From assembly GCA_000200715.1 (NCBI GenBank), contig DP000238.1, positions 618,154 to 682,153 on the forward strand: a stretch of DNA of 64,000 nt, read 5' to 3'. The stretch's first letter is position 1. Every line of letters starts with the position of its first letter. A program made the position numbers and the translations under genes. The notes beneath the pieces were generated by a model. It worked only from the letters and a program-made list of their open reading frames with translations, was not told the DNA's origin and did no database searches. The stretch is from Cenarchaeum symbiosum A (GTDB lineage: Archaea; Thermoproteota; Nitrososphaeria; Nitrososphaerales; Nitrosopumilaceae). Of the stretch, positions 24,477 to 33,113 are shown in pieces.

Positions 24477-25097
24477 ATGACAGGCAAATCGGCGGGTCTA
24501 TCCGCCATATTCGGAATGATAATCGGCCTCGGAATAACGGGGGCGGCAGCAGGCGGCCTCTACTATACGTTTACGTCGCAAGTTGATCCGTTCACATCCG
24601 CGTCGTCTATAGACGTGAGGAACCTCAACGCGATACGCGACGGCGATGAGCTCATAATCACCGCGACGATAAAGAACACGGGGACGACCTCCATATCGGA
24701 GGTGCTAATCGAGGACATCCGCGTCTCTGATCTTGCGATAAGCCAGGACGGGGACAGGAGGATCATGGTCTCCGACGGCGCGGGCACAAGGTTCTTTTGC
24801 ACGGGCCTTGCGTCAGGCACCTGCGGGGCGGGCACAGTCACGGGGAATTCCACCGAGCTGACGGATGCGGACCACGACGGCATATCGATACTGAACGCGG
24901 ATGAAGACGAGGCGAACAGGTCGGTGCTTGAAGGGGGCAGGAGCAACGCCTTCAAGATCTCGATAGACAGCGACATGGCGCCGGCCATAGGCGAGTCTGT
25001 GCGCATCTCCGACAGGCTGACCCTGACGCTGCGCTTTGCATCGGGCGACGACACCCTGGTCTCCGACGCGTTTAGCACCCGGGTAAAGCCGGGCTAG
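24477..25097 (+). CDS. archaeal type IV pilin-like protein
   Basis: 206 residues. A short basic start (MTGKSAG) leads directly into a hydrophobic helix, LSAIFGMIIGLGITGAAAGG, the layout of a class III (prepilin) signal. Cleavage would come after the Gly of KSAG. The rest is a beta-rich extracellular domain with NTGTTSISEVLIEDI and one Cys pair (FFCTGLASGTCG). A prepilin peptidase is encoded at 51760. The helix resembles that of the protein at 44852-45556. Probably a pilus subunit or pseudopilin. Confidence 0.72.
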   Translation: MTGKSAGLSAIFGMIIGLGITGAAAGGLYYTFTSQVDPFTSASSIDVRNLNAIRDGDELIITATIKNTGTTSISEVLIEDIRVSDLAISQDGDRRIMVSDGAGTRFFCTGLASGTCGAGTVTGNSTELTDADHDGISILNADEDEANRSVLEGGRSNAFKISIDSDMAPAIGESVRISDRLTLTLRFASGDDTLVSDAFSTRVKPG

Positions 25098-25104
25098 GAC
25101 ATGA

Positions 25105-25127
25105 TCTCTTTTTTTATTTTGCTTTTT
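25105..25127 (+). terminator. T-rich terminator after pilin-like gene
   Basis: A run rich in T (with TTTTTTTATTTT) follows the stop at 25097 and fits intrinsic archaeal termination. A 26-codon frame (ATG 25101 to TAG 25181) crosses it but is probably fortuitous. Confidence 0.55.
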
Positions 25128-25184
25128 GCGGCGCTTGTGCCGCGCGCAAGGCTGCTGCTGGGCAGGCCCCGGGGTGGCTAGGTT

Positions 25185-25580
25185 ATGCAGGCATTCATGC
25201 ATGCGGATATAACGGACCCCGGCGAGCGCCGGGATGTATCCAGGATGGCGCCGTACCTTGATGCTGGCGAGCGCGTCCTGTTGGTGGCAAGGCAGTCGAG
25301 GTTCCTGCCTGGGGGCTCGCCTGTTGCGCCGGATGTAATCCTTGCGACAGATACCAAGCTGATAGTGTGCAGGACCGTGTACCCGGGAGGAAGACGCGTG
25401 GACTATTACCCGTATTCGCGCATTACCTCGGCGAGGCTGCACAACGGCCGCCTCTCGTCGTCGATGATGGTTGCAGCGCCCGGGACGGGCAGGCATGACC
25501 GTGGGGACGGGATGATAAGGGCCATCCCCCGGGGCAAGGCGGAGAGAATTGCGGGGCTGGCGCGCCCCCGGGGCATCTAG
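25185..25580 (+). CDS. small PH-like domain protein
   Basis: 131 residues with a core of alternating strands (ERVLLVARQSRF, DVILATDTKLIVCRTVY, VDYYPYSRITSARLHNG). This is the pattern of bacterial PH-like domains, which are usually adaptor modules at the membrane. It ends in a helix. No membrane segment. It follows the pilin-like gene after a terminator. Function unknown. Confidence 0.65.
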   Translation: MQAFMHADITDPGERRDVSRMAPYLDAGERVLLVARQSRFLPGGSPVAPDVILATDTKLIVCRTVYPGGRRVDYYPYSRITSARLHNGRLSSSMMVAAPGTGRHDRGDGMIRAIPRGKAERIAGLARPRGI

Positions 25581-25610
25581 GGCCTTTTATGCGGAATATG
25601 CTTGGCGCGC

Positions 25611-25826
25611 ATGGAAAGGCGGGACCCCTCAAGATGGTGGTATGTCGGGCATGTATTCTGCTGGGTGGCAAGCGGCCTTGCATGCTATGTGCTGTACAAG
25701 GGGGAAAATCCGGCCATGGCGCGCAGGCACCTTGTTGCATCTGTGTGGATGCCTATTGTGGTGTGGGGGGTGATATCCATGGCCTCTGTATTTCTCATCC
25801 CCGACGGGGCCGTGTACCATCCCTGA
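25611..25826 (+). CDS. small two-segment membrane protein
   Basis: 71 residues from ATG 25611, which lies about 22-28 bases after CTTTTATG; the frame is open a little further up but lacks a promoter there. Two hydrophobic segments (WYVGHVFCWVASGLACYVLY and VWMPIVVWGVISMASVFLI) are joined by a basic loop. Function unknown. Confidence 0.6.
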   Translation: MERRDPSRWWYVGHVFCWVASGLACYVLYKGENPAMARRHLVASVWMPIVVWGVISMASVFLIPDGAVYHP

Positions 25827-25984
25827 TACTTTTAGAAGGCACATATGTTGAACGCATTCTGCCTGTATGCGCGATTGGTTCTGCCCTGATGCGGAGATGA
25901 TTGCCGTTATACGCTCACTCTTCGATATCTCGCTTGCCACCCCATGGGCAATCTTATAAACAGCATTGCTCCCTGATAACACTG

Positions 25985-26284
25985 ATGCTAACAGATGAAA
26001 AGCAGAGGGAAATCCTTGCCGAGATTGACGAATTTGAGCCAATAATCGACAAAAGCGTTGAAGAGGCGATCGGTGTCTTTAAAAGATTAGATGAAGACGG
26101 TCAGAAACTCGAAAAGATTCAAACTGATATTCAAAAACCAATGGATAAAATCCAAGAGATAATGGATAATGTTGACCCAAAAGATCCAAAAAATGCTGCT
26201 ATCCGGGAAAGAATGCTAGCCATAATGGTCAAGATTAGCCGCATCAAGAAATATGTTGATGAACTAGAACATCTCCCAATATAG
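25985..26284 (+). CDS. 99-aa coiled protein, tandem paralogue 1
   Basis: Charged and probably fully alpha-helical, beginning MLTDEKQREILAEIDEFEP. Conserved with the two following paralogues are EEAI, EDGQKLEKIQ, KIQEIMDNVDPKDPKNAAIR and the C-terminal KISRIKKYVDEL. A TATA box CTTATAAA at 25953-25960 is 25-32 bases before ATG 25985, which excludes the longer frame from 25901. No known family recognised; the heptad-like helix suggests it forms oligomers. Confidence 0.72.
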   Translation: MLTDEKQREILAEIDEFEPIIDKSVEEAIGVFKRLDEDGQKLEKIQTDIQKPMDKIQEIMDNVDPKDPKNAAIRERMLAIMVKISRIKKYVDELEHLPI

Positions 26285-26685
26285 GATTCACGCATGCTGA
26301 AATCTGGCCGGCATCATTAGACTCTATGCATATCTGTCGGCGCCTCCTTGTCTCCGGCATGTCTCCTATCAGATGGCACATCCTCGGGCCGTCGGCCAAG
26401 ATCCCGCTCCTACACGGGGCAAAGCTGCAAGTACAATGGACAGGAATTATACACCATGAAATGTCGAATAGAGGCCGGAGGGCGGCAAGACACTACATGA
26501 TGCAAGCAGATAATGCGGCGCGTTATCTCTACAAAAATCACCATTCTGGAATAATCCGCCCTGTGTGCACGATTGGAACCGCGCGGGCACAGGGATGATT
26601 GCCGCCCGTTATACACGGGCTTTTATACATCTGCATGGCATCTCGCGGATAATTTTATAAACAATACCGCCTGCTGATAACACTG

Positions 26686-26985
26686 ATGGTAACAGATGAA
26701 AAGCGGAGGGAAATTCTTGCCGAGATTGACGAATTTGTGCCAATAATTGACAAAAGCGTTGAAGAGGCGATCAGTGTCATGGCAAAATTAAATGAAGGGG
26801 GTCAGAAACTTGATAAGATTCAAACCGACCTTCAGAAACCAGTAGAGAAAATCTGTGAGATAATGGATAATGTTGACTCAAAAGATCCAAAAAATGCTGC
26901 TATCCGGGAAAGAATACTAACCATAATGACCAGGATTGGCCGCATCAAGAAGTATGCTGATGAACTAGATCAGCCTGCAATATAG
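26686..26985 (+). CDS. 99-aa coiled protein, tandem paralogue 2
   Basis: Closest to paralogue 1, with MVTDEKRREILAEIDEF and the NVDSKDPKNAAIRERIL segment nearly unchanged. TATA TTTTATAA at 26653-26660 is 26-33 bases before the ATG. The 26285-26685 stretch before it holds duplicated flanking sequence and no convincing gene on either strand. Confidence 0.72.
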   Translation: MVTDEKRREILAEIDEFVPIIDKSVEEAISVMAKLNEGGQKLDKIQTDLQKPVEKICEIMDNVDSKDPKNAAIRERILTIMTRIGRIKKYADELDQPAI

Positions 26986-27199
26986 GATTCATGCATGCCG
27001 ATATCTGACCGACATCATTAAACATCATACATATCAGTCTGGGCCTACTCGTCTACGGCATGTGTCCTGCCAGATGTATGCACGATTGGATCTGTCCGAA
27101 CACTGCTATGATTACTGTCCGTTATACACCGACCTTTAGACATCTTACATAGCATCCCACGGGTAATTTTATAAGCAATACCGCCCGCTGACAACACTG

Positions 27200-27499
27200 A
27201 TGCTCACAGGTGAAAAGCGGAGGGAAATCCTCGCCAGGACTGACGAACTTGAGCCCATAATCAATAGAAACATCGAGGAGATGATCCGCATTCTAAAAAG
27301 GCTGAATGAAGACGGCCAGAAACTTGCAAAGATCAACCTTGATCTCCAAGAACCCGTGAAAAAAATCCAGGAGATAATGGAAAGCGTGGACCCAAAAGAT
27401 CCGGAAAACTCTGTCATCCGGGAGAGAATGCTTACCATAATGGCAAAGATTAACAGCACCAAAAAGCATGCCGACGGGCTAAAAGAGCTGGGATTGTAA
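27200..27499 (+). CDS. 99-aa coiled protein, tandem paralogue 3
   Basis: The most diverged of the three (MLTGEKRREILARTDELEP; EDGQKLAKINLDLQEPVKK) but of the same length and with the same VDPKDPENSVIRERMLTIM segment. TATA TTTTATAAG at 27167-27175 is 25-33 bases before the ATG. It is convergent with the methyltransferase gene. Confidence 0.72.
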   Translation: MLTGEKRREILARTDELEPIINRNIEEMIRILKRLNEDGQKLAKINLDLQEPVKKIQEIMESVDPKDPENSVIRERMLTIMAKINSTKKHADGLKELGL

Positions 27500-27679
27500 A
27501 GCTCCACGCATGCTGAAATCCGGCTGGCGTCATGCATATCTGACAGGCAATGCCGTGCAGCTGCACTGCCTGGCAGGGCCCCTGCAAAGATGAATGCCGG
27601 CAGCGGGCACTCGCCGGGCAGAACAGGTCCGGCGGCAGGAATTTCCAAACCGTGACATGATATTTTGGCGGCACGCCAT

Positions 27680-29203
27680 TCAGCGCCGCTGAACTTTTGC
27701 GCCCTGCCGGCGCGCACGGAAAGTACCGTCGACGCATCTTCCAAGGTTCCGCCTGAACCGCTCATACCCCTGCCTGTCCAGGCCCCGGCCGTCAAAGCCG
27801 CGGTCCCTCCATACTTTGCGGATCTCTGCAAACCCCGTACCGGCTGCAGCCCTGCGCAGGTCCAGCCGCTCCAGCACGGCCTTTGTGTACTGTCTTTTGG
27901 AGCCGGCAAAGGACAGCGACCGGAGAAGGCCGGCAGAGGCGCCGGTGCCGAGCACAGAGGCTGCAAATACGGCATCGTCCCTTTCCTTGAACCCCAGGAA
28001 ATAGCACGTATCATCTAGCATTGCAGGGCGGCCCCCCGCCGGGGCGCACACAGAAAAGACGGGCCCGCCGCGCATGCCGCAGACTGCCACCTTGTACGGC
28101 ATAAACGAGTACTCTCCAACTCCAAACATGGAGAACCGGCGCCTCCCATAGACTGCGGACTTGCGCCCGTTCATGGCCTTTTCATGTGACAGCAGGTACC
28201 GCCAGGTCCGGGGTAGGGCGGCAAGCCTGCCTGTCTCCTCCGAGGGGTGCCTCTGCGTGACCAGCAGCCTCCCCGGTGTACTCTCAATGCACATCTTTCC
28301 TATCATGGATCCCTTGACCAGCGGGTAGATGCAGTCCCCCTCGATGTCGACGCGCCCGCCCAGCCCGTTGTATATGCGCCCGCCCTTTGAGGCCATCTCC
28401 AGGACCGGGGCACAGTCGTGCTTTATGCCGCTCCTCCACTCTAGGTGCGAGCGCCCGTCAAGATGAGAGTATCTGGAGTATGCTGATACATCTGAGACGA
28501 ACCTGCCCCGCACCCAGCCGAAGCTGCCGGCAGTCCTGGGGGATTCGAGGCCTACCACCCTGCATGTGTGCCTCGGGGGCCTCTTTCCCAGCCTGCACGC
28601 AAACAGCACAGCATCGACGCTCCTGCCAAACTCTTTCCGGGCATCCACCGGGGCGACCTGGAGGTCGTGCGCGAGATAGCCCGAGGCGGGCAGGTCCCGC
28701 ACTATGTTCCTGGCTACGGTGCGCTTGCATAGCATCGCCAGCATTCCTTGCATGTGCGAGAAGGCGCCCAGCAGCCCGGAGATTATCCCCTCGGATATGT
28801 CAAAGTTGCTCGCCCCGGTGAGGGCGTCAATCCCGGAGAGTCCGCGGAAGTTGGACTTGGGAGGCACGTTGTCCGATTTTATGGATGAGAGCTCTGAGTT
28901 TGTAACCCACGGCGGGTTTCCCAGTATCAGCAGGTTCTCTACGGCAAAAAAGCCCGGATCAAAGCCGTGCCTGAATATGTCCCCCCTGTGGAGGCGCACC
29001 TCCGGCGGCCTTGCGTATGCGGCAAGCCTCTGTGTAAGCGCCGCCTTTGCAGTCCAGTCGTACTCTTTGTGGTATTCCACGCCGTAGATCTTTTTGAGGC
29101 GCGAAAACGCATCTATTCCAGCAAGTAGGAATCCGCCGGACCCGTATGTAGGCTCGAGCACAGCATCAGGCTCGAAGCCCTGCCGGGATACAAACCTGCA
29201 CAC
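27680..29203 (-). CDS. N6-adenine DNA methyltransferase, main body
   Basis: 507 residues from GTG 29203, but homology begins earlier. The sequence GDIQTPRALADK, typical of the N-terminus of such enzymes, lies directly upstream in frame, after a TGA at 29240-29242. Motif I is LEPTYGSGGFL and motif IV is NPPW (LILGNPPWVTN), as in gamma-class adenine methyltransferases of the Eco57I kind. The C-terminal half would hold the target recognition domain (FLGFKERDDAVFAASVLG). No restriction endonuclease is seen beside it. Because of the in-frame stop the gene may be inactive, or translated only from GTG 29203. Confidence 0.8.
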   Translation of the reverse strand: MCRFVSRQGFEPDAVLEPTYGSGGFLLAGIDAFSRLKKIYGVEYHKEYDWTAKAALTQRLAAYARPPEVRLHRGDIFRHGFDPGFFAVENLLILGNPPWVTNSELSSIKSDNVPPKSNFRGLSGIDALTGASNFDISEGIISGLLGAFSHMQGMLAMLCKRTVARNIVRDLPASGYLAHDLQVAPVDARKEFGRSVDAVLFACRLGKRPPRHTCRVVGLESPRTAGSFGWVRGRFVSDVSAYSRYSHLDGRSHLEWRSGIKHDCAPVLEMASKGGRIYNGLGGRVDIEGDCIYPLVKGSMIGKMCIESTPGRLLVTQRHPSEETGRLAALPRTWRYLLSHEKAMNGRKSAVYGRRRFSMFGVGEYSFMPYKVAVCGMRGGPVFSVCAPAGGRPAMLDDTCYFLGFKERDDAVFAASVLGTGASAGLLRSLSFAGSKRQYTKAVLERLDLRRAAAGTGFAEIRKVWRDRGFDGRGLDRQGYERFRRNLGRCVDGTFRARRQGAKVQRR

Positions 29204-29239
29204 TTTGTCTGCCAGGGCCCGCGGCGTCTGTATGTCTCC

Positions 29240-29479
29240 TCACTGCCTGCCATGGGAGCCTGGATCACCGCCCTCCATGAACCTGCAGAATCCTTGGTGG
29301 TCCTGGACGGAGGAAAAACAGTCCTTGATCCCGGTCGTCCTGTGTATCATGTCGTTCATGGCGCCAAGCCCCCTCCGGGTGCGGGGGATTGCATTGATCC
29401 CTGCGGTTGTGCGGTTTTTTTCACACTTTTGGCCCGCTGCTCTTGGCGGCGCCGGGATCTGCTGGGGACCTGCATGCAT
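29240..29479 (-). pseudogene. N-terminal piece of methyltransferase, cut off by in-frame TGA
   Basis: 79 codons from ATG 29479 end at TGA 29242-29240, and the same frame then continues without further stop through GDIQTPRALADK into the methyltransferase. The total is exactly 600 codons (27680-29479). A TATA box CTTTATATCC sits 22-31 bases before ATG 29479, so this is the natural start. The simplest reading is a single nonsense mutation (or sequencing error) in a 598-residue enzyme. Confidence 0.7.
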
Positions 29480-29500
29480 GGGGTGTCGTGCCGCCCGGCC

Positions 29501-29510
29501 GGATATAAAG
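29501..29510 (-). promoter_or_regulatory. TATA box of methyltransferase gene
   Basis: On the minus strand CTTTATATCC lies 22-31 bases before ATG 29479. It supports transcription from upstream of the in-frame stop. Confidence 0.6.
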
Positions 29511-29562
29511 AACCATCCGCGCCTTGTCTACCTGCCGACTGCACTGACTCTTATCAGTTGAT

Positions 29563-29793
29563 ATGCTTAAATGGGATCTGGGGCTTAACCATGGCATGTT
29601 AAAGTGGCCTTTTAGATGGTACCACTTGAAGACCGGCATATGCCAGATTATAAAACATCGCATAAGCGCCAAGGACATAGAGCGCCTAAAACACGAAGAT
29701 GGGAAGATCTCGATCCATTGCGATCGGTGCCGGTACCCTCTATACATATGGATCGACCCCGACAGCCCTACCCATTTCTTTGTAAGGGAGTGA
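29563..29793 (+). CDS. small protein with CDRCRYPLYI motif
   Basis: 76 residues from ATG 29563, or 65 from ATG 29596 (MLKWPFRWYHLKTG), which lies about 25 bases after CTTAAATG and may be the true start. It contains ICQIIKHRISAKDIERL and a CxxC (HCDRCRYPLYIWIDPD) near the end. Composition is protein-like and unlike the shadow frames. I do not know a function. Confidence 0.5.
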   Translation: MLKWDLGLNHGMLKWPFRWYHLKTGICQIIKHRISAKDIERLKHEDGKISIHCDRCRYPLYIWIDPDSPTHFFVRE

Positions 29794-29854
29794 CACTAGG
29801 CATTTGTCGTCGCTGCACGACAGCCTGGGCCGCGCGTATTTCCATACCTGAGCG

Positions 29855-30454
29855 GTGCATTTTCTCTTTGCAATTCTAGTTGGATACGGCCTTGCCGGAA
29901 CAGGGGAAATCCTGATTCTCATACAGGATGCATTCTCCGACGGAAGTCTCCAAAAATCCCTGCCTCTGCTCCTGTCAAATGTGATGATACTATCGAGCTG
30001 GGCGGGCTACGCCCGTTCCAAGACTGCCATACAAGACGAGGACAACCTCCGGGGCGCTATGGGGTTCATTGTAGATCTCGCCATACTCTTCAAGTACTTT
30101 TACCTGCTGATCATCTCTACGACCCGGTACTTTGAGGCTCAGTTCCACGTGGTCATTATAGCCATATCTGTCACATATATCATATGGGATTTGATAAGAT
30201 ACCGCGAGTATGCGGTTTCGCCGTCGGATAGGAAAAAATTAACAGCCCGCACAGTCTTTACATTTCTATTTATGACAGGGTGTCTCGGTCTGGGCATGCT
30301 CTATCATCTGATATTCATTGAAGAGATAGCTGACTTCGGTGTGCCGATCGATGAGAACACTCCTATGTACTTTATGTTCGGCATGATTTTGCTTATACTG
30401 TCCTACCGTGCATTCAAATGGAAAATAACTATAGAAAGCAGGATCCGCGAATAG
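29855..30454 (+). CDS. polytopic membrane protein (about 6 segments)
   Basis: 199 residues from GTG 29855, which follows an in-frame TGA. Hydrophobic segments lie near 3-24, 37-50, 70-88, 97-112, 132-153 and 170-187. Charged cytoplasmic-looking loops include RYREYAVSPSDRKKL and the end is KWKITIESRIRE. No known family recognised. Confidence 0.65.
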   Translation: MHFLFAILVGYGLAGTGEILILIQDAFSDGSLQKSLPLLLSNVMILSSWAGYARSKTAIQDEDNLRGAMGFIVDLAILFKYFYLLIISTTRYFEAQFHVVIIAISVTYIIWDLIRYREYAVSPSDRKKLTARTVFTFLFMTGCLGLGMLYHLIFIEEIADFGVPIDENTPMYFMFGMILLILSYRAFKWKITIESRIRE

Positions 30455-30561
30455 CAAGAACGCTGGACTATAAGTGCGACTCCGGGTCCCCTGATGCCTG
30501 CTGCCTGGGGCGCGCACCGGGGACACGCAGGGGCTTTTAAGCGGTGGCGCCTTGGCGCGGC

Positions 30562-31203
30562 ATGAGCTACAGCACGTCTAGAATGCTCTGGTTCCACAAG
30601 AAAGGCGCCCTCTCTTCTGCCATGTTCACGCTGCCCGTCCTGGGCTACATCACGGGGTACCAGGCGGCAGTCATAAGCGCCGGGTTTCTGCTGTTCTTTA
30701 TGGTGATGAACCTGACAGGAAGCATAGGCCACGGGGCAATACCGCTTGCTGCAGCCTTTGTCTTTGCGATGGTCCGCCCGCCAGTCATATCCTACGAGGG
30801 CAGATTGTACCATGTAATCCGGTTTTACCTTGCCGGCGGATACTCCGGGAGGGCGCCCCGCAGGAGCTCGTCTGTTTTGTGTGCAGCCGGGGAGGGCCAC
30901 CCGCCTGCCGCTCCACAGGGGAGGCAGGGGGCACTGCCTGTCACCGTGCACCCCGGGGATCCCGCCGAGGTATCAATGATTTTGAGGGACCGCAACGGGG
31001 CGCCCGCCGCGTCGAGAAAAGTCCGCATACTGCTAGAAGGCGAGACCGTAAAGACTGATGTCTCTTCTAGCGCGGGAAGAATAACCGTGCTGCTCCTCCC
31101 GGAAGACTGTACCGGAAAAAAATCAATATCCGTATGTGCGATAAAAGACGACGGGACCACCGGGGACGTGCTGCTCTGGCGCGAGCTGGAGTTTAGAGCA
31201 TGA
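30562..31203 (+). CDS. membrane protein with C-terminal Ig-like domain
   Basis: 213 residues from ATG 30562, which is 22-30 bases after CTTTTAAG; the GTG at 30544 is too close to that box. The N-terminal 90 residues hold two or three membrane segments. The region from about 120 reads as one Ig-like beta domain (DPAEVSMILRDRNGAPAASR, GRITVLLLPEDC). The membrane part has the size of VirB3/PrgI-type proteins, but the resemblance is weak. It overlaps the next gene by 4 bases (ATGA). Confidence 0.6.
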   Translation: MSYSTSRMLWFHKKGALSSAMFTLPVLGYITGYQAAVISAGFLLFFMVMNLTGSIGHGAIPLAAAFVFAMVRPPVISYEGRLYHVIRFYLAGGYSGRAPRRSSSVLCAAGEGHPPAAPQGRQGALPVTVHPGDPAEVSMILRDRNGAPAASRKVRILLEGETVKTDVSSSAGRITVLLLPEDCTGKKSISVCAIKDDGTTGDVLLWRELEFRA

Positions 31204-33113
31204 TGCGTTTGCTGCTCTTGCTGGCACTGCTTCCGTTACTGTACGTGCAGTATGCGGATGCCAGTCTTGCCGACGAGGCGCTATCCAGGCAGCAGAGGTG
31301 GCACCTTGGAGAGGGGCTTGCAGAAGGCGATGCGTTCTCTTATGTGATATGCCGCGCCGGCGCCGGGGGCACGTGCAGCGACGTATCCCTGGAGTTTGCC
31401 CGGATAGACCCTGGATACTGGCTGGTGGAAGCAGAAGTGCGGCACCTGCTGGGCCACCATACGGCAGAAGGACGGGCCTTTGCGGGGCCCGACATCGTCC
31501 CGACGGGGGATCCCCGTGCCGACATCCGGAACATCGAGTATGTCGGGGCCGGGGGCGCATCCGCCCCTATCTCGCTGGCCCTCCGCGTGGATGAAAGGTG
31601 GGGCGCAGAGCCGATTGCATACTCTGGCGAATCTGCCGAGCTTGCCGCCATTCTCCAGGATACAATATTTCTTCTCGGCGGGGGCATCAGGACCGGGAGC
31701 GGCCCGGTGCCAGCCGGCCACGCCATCCTGTCCGTCGGGGAGCAGTGGGCCCGCCCCGGCAGCGATACAGACGTGATGGTGACATCATCCCGCACCGCCT
31801 ACGAGTTTGGCGGCGCCCGCATGGAGGGCGGCATATACAGGGTAGAGTACTCGACAAACGGGCCCGCCCTGTATGCGCTGGTCATGGACGGCTTTCCGCT
31901 GCCGCTGTACGGCGAGGTGGTATCTGACGACCTTGTGCGGGACCCGCACATATCAAGAAAGTTCTGGTTTGCCCTTGTGCCCGGGGGAATGAATAGCTCT
32001 GTGGAGGGCCCCTCTGCATACGCTACTGGACAGGATGCCGTCACAGAGGCTTCCCCGGGTCCCGCGCCTGAGTCCCCCGCGCAGGGCACACTGGGGGACA
32101 TAACGGATGCCGCCGAAGGCATACCGGCGCGCCTCTATGAGCTGTTTCTAGAGTTTCTTGGAACGATAACCGATTCACAGGAGCCGCTTACCATATCCGG
32201 CGAGGCCACATATGCAGAGGATGAGCAGATAGCCCTCTCCGGCAGGGCGGCAGGGCCCGCAGAGGTCCGCCTGTATTCGGGCGGCGCCCCCGTGGCATCA
32301 GTCCCCGCGGATGTGCAGGATGGAAAATACGAGCTCTCCCTCCCCCCGGGCATGCTACCCCTGGGGGTCATAGAGGCCGAGGTCATACACGGCGAGGACT
32401 CTGCGCGCACATCATTCGAGGTGGTGGCCGTGCAGCATGACCCTGCTGCAAATCCGCACGGTGAGGACGTCTCGTATAATGCACTCAACAGGGATATCCT
32501 TGATTATACCGTATACTCGGATTCTGTCATATTCCACCTTGATGACGGCGGGGCGGGGGTGCTTACCGTCACCATACCGGGCAGGGTCTTTGATGCATCA
32601 GAGTACGACGTGTACGCAGATGGCGCTGCAGCAGCACACGGAGCCTCCGGTACAGACCCCGCCGTGCTCACCATACCTGTAGCCCCCGGGGCTGCAGCAG
32701 TGGAGATAATACCGCTGGTCCCAGCGGGAATACTCGTACCGGAGTGCATGGGCTCTGCCGAATGTATAACATCCGAGGTGGTGCGCGTAATAGACGGCGA
32801 TACGATAAAGATAGGGGGGAACCGCAACATACGGCTGGCACTATCCTCTGCGCCAGAGCTGTCCGAGCCCGGGGGAACAGAGGCAAAGGCATTCGCAGAG
32901 ATGCTCTGCCCCGCGGGCGCCGCCGTTCTAGTGGATGGCGACGACGGCCAGACGGAAGGCTCGTACGGCAGGACCATCGGAATGGTATACTGCAATGGAT
33001 CAAGCCTCAATGAAGAGCTTCTGGACTCGGGGCACGGCACGCTGTCCGGACGGTTCTGTGCGGATAGCGAGTTTGCCGGCATGCCGTGGGCCCGGAGGCA
33101 CGGCTGCCAGTGA
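31200..33113 (+). CDS. secreted protein with C-terminal thermonuclease (SNase) domain
   Basis: 637 residues with a signal peptide (MMRLLLLLALLPLLYVQYADA). About 500 residues of mostly beta-strand extracellular sequence follow, including an Ig-like domain with LTISGEATYAEDEQIALSG. From about 523 there is a staphylococcal nuclease-like domain: VVRVIDGDTIKI, then RLALSSAPEL and YGRTIGMVY. These supply the equivalents of catalytic Arg35, Glu43 and Arg87. It probably cleaves extracellular nucleic acid near the cell surface. It is coupled to its neighbours by a 4-base overlap upstream and a GTGA overlap downstream, in a cluster with secretion parts. Confidence 0.8.
   Translation: MMRLLLLLALLPLLYVQYADASLADEALSRQQRWHLGEGLAEGDAFSYVICRAGAGGTCSDVSLEFARIDPGYWLVEAEVRHLLGHHTAEGRAFAGPDIVPTGDPRADIRNIEYVGAGGASAPISLALRVDERWGAEPIAYSGESAELAAILQDTIFLLGGGIRTGSGPVPAGHAILSVGEQWARPGSDTDVMVTSSRTAYEFGGARMEGGIYRVEYSTNGPALYALVMDGFPLPLYGEVVSDDLVRDPHISRKFWFALVPGGMNSSVEGPSAYATGQDAVTEASPGPAPESPAQGTLGDITDAAEGIPARLYELFLEFLGTITDSQEPLTISGEATYAEDEQIALSGRAAGPAEVRLYSGGAPVASVPADVQDGKYELSLPPGMLPLGVIEAEVIHGEDSARTSFEVVAVQHDPAANPHGEDVSYNALNRDILDYTVYSDSVIFHLDDGGAGVLTVTIPGRVFDASEYDVYADGAAAAHGASGTDPAVLTIPVAPGAAAVEIIPLVPAGILVPECMGSAECITSEVVRVIDGDTIKIGGNRNIRLALSSAPELSEPGGTEAKAFAEMLCPAGAAVLVDGDDGQTEGSYGRTIGMVYCNGSSLNEELLDSGHGTLSGRFCADSEFAGMPWARRHGCQ

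Larger units (their letters stand above)
25868..27560. repeat. tandem triplication: gene plus promoter plus flanks
   Basis: Three diverged units each carry a CACGATTGG-like start (about 25868, 26565 and 27080), a GATGATT...CGTTATAC stretch, a TATA box, a 99-codon gene and a GATTCA(C/T)GCATGC tail. Gene starts are 701 and 514 bases apart. The first interval has about 190 extra bases (within 26380-26570) with no convincing gene. The genes use more A+T than their neighbours. Confidence 0.8.

Noticed and set aside
25101-25181. 26-aa hydrophobic peptide gene after the pilin-like gene
   Set aside because: It is made largely of the T-rich terminator read as Phe/Leu. It has no overlap or promoter of its own.
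27169-28014. 281-codon minus-strand frame over the third coiled paralogue and the methyltransferase end
   Set aside because: It overlaps two genes that have better support and shows no family motif.
29240-29242. Selenocysteine at the TGA in the methyltransferase
   Set aside because: No reason for selenium at this place in such an enzyme, and no SECIS-like element was noticed. A nonsense mutation is simpler.
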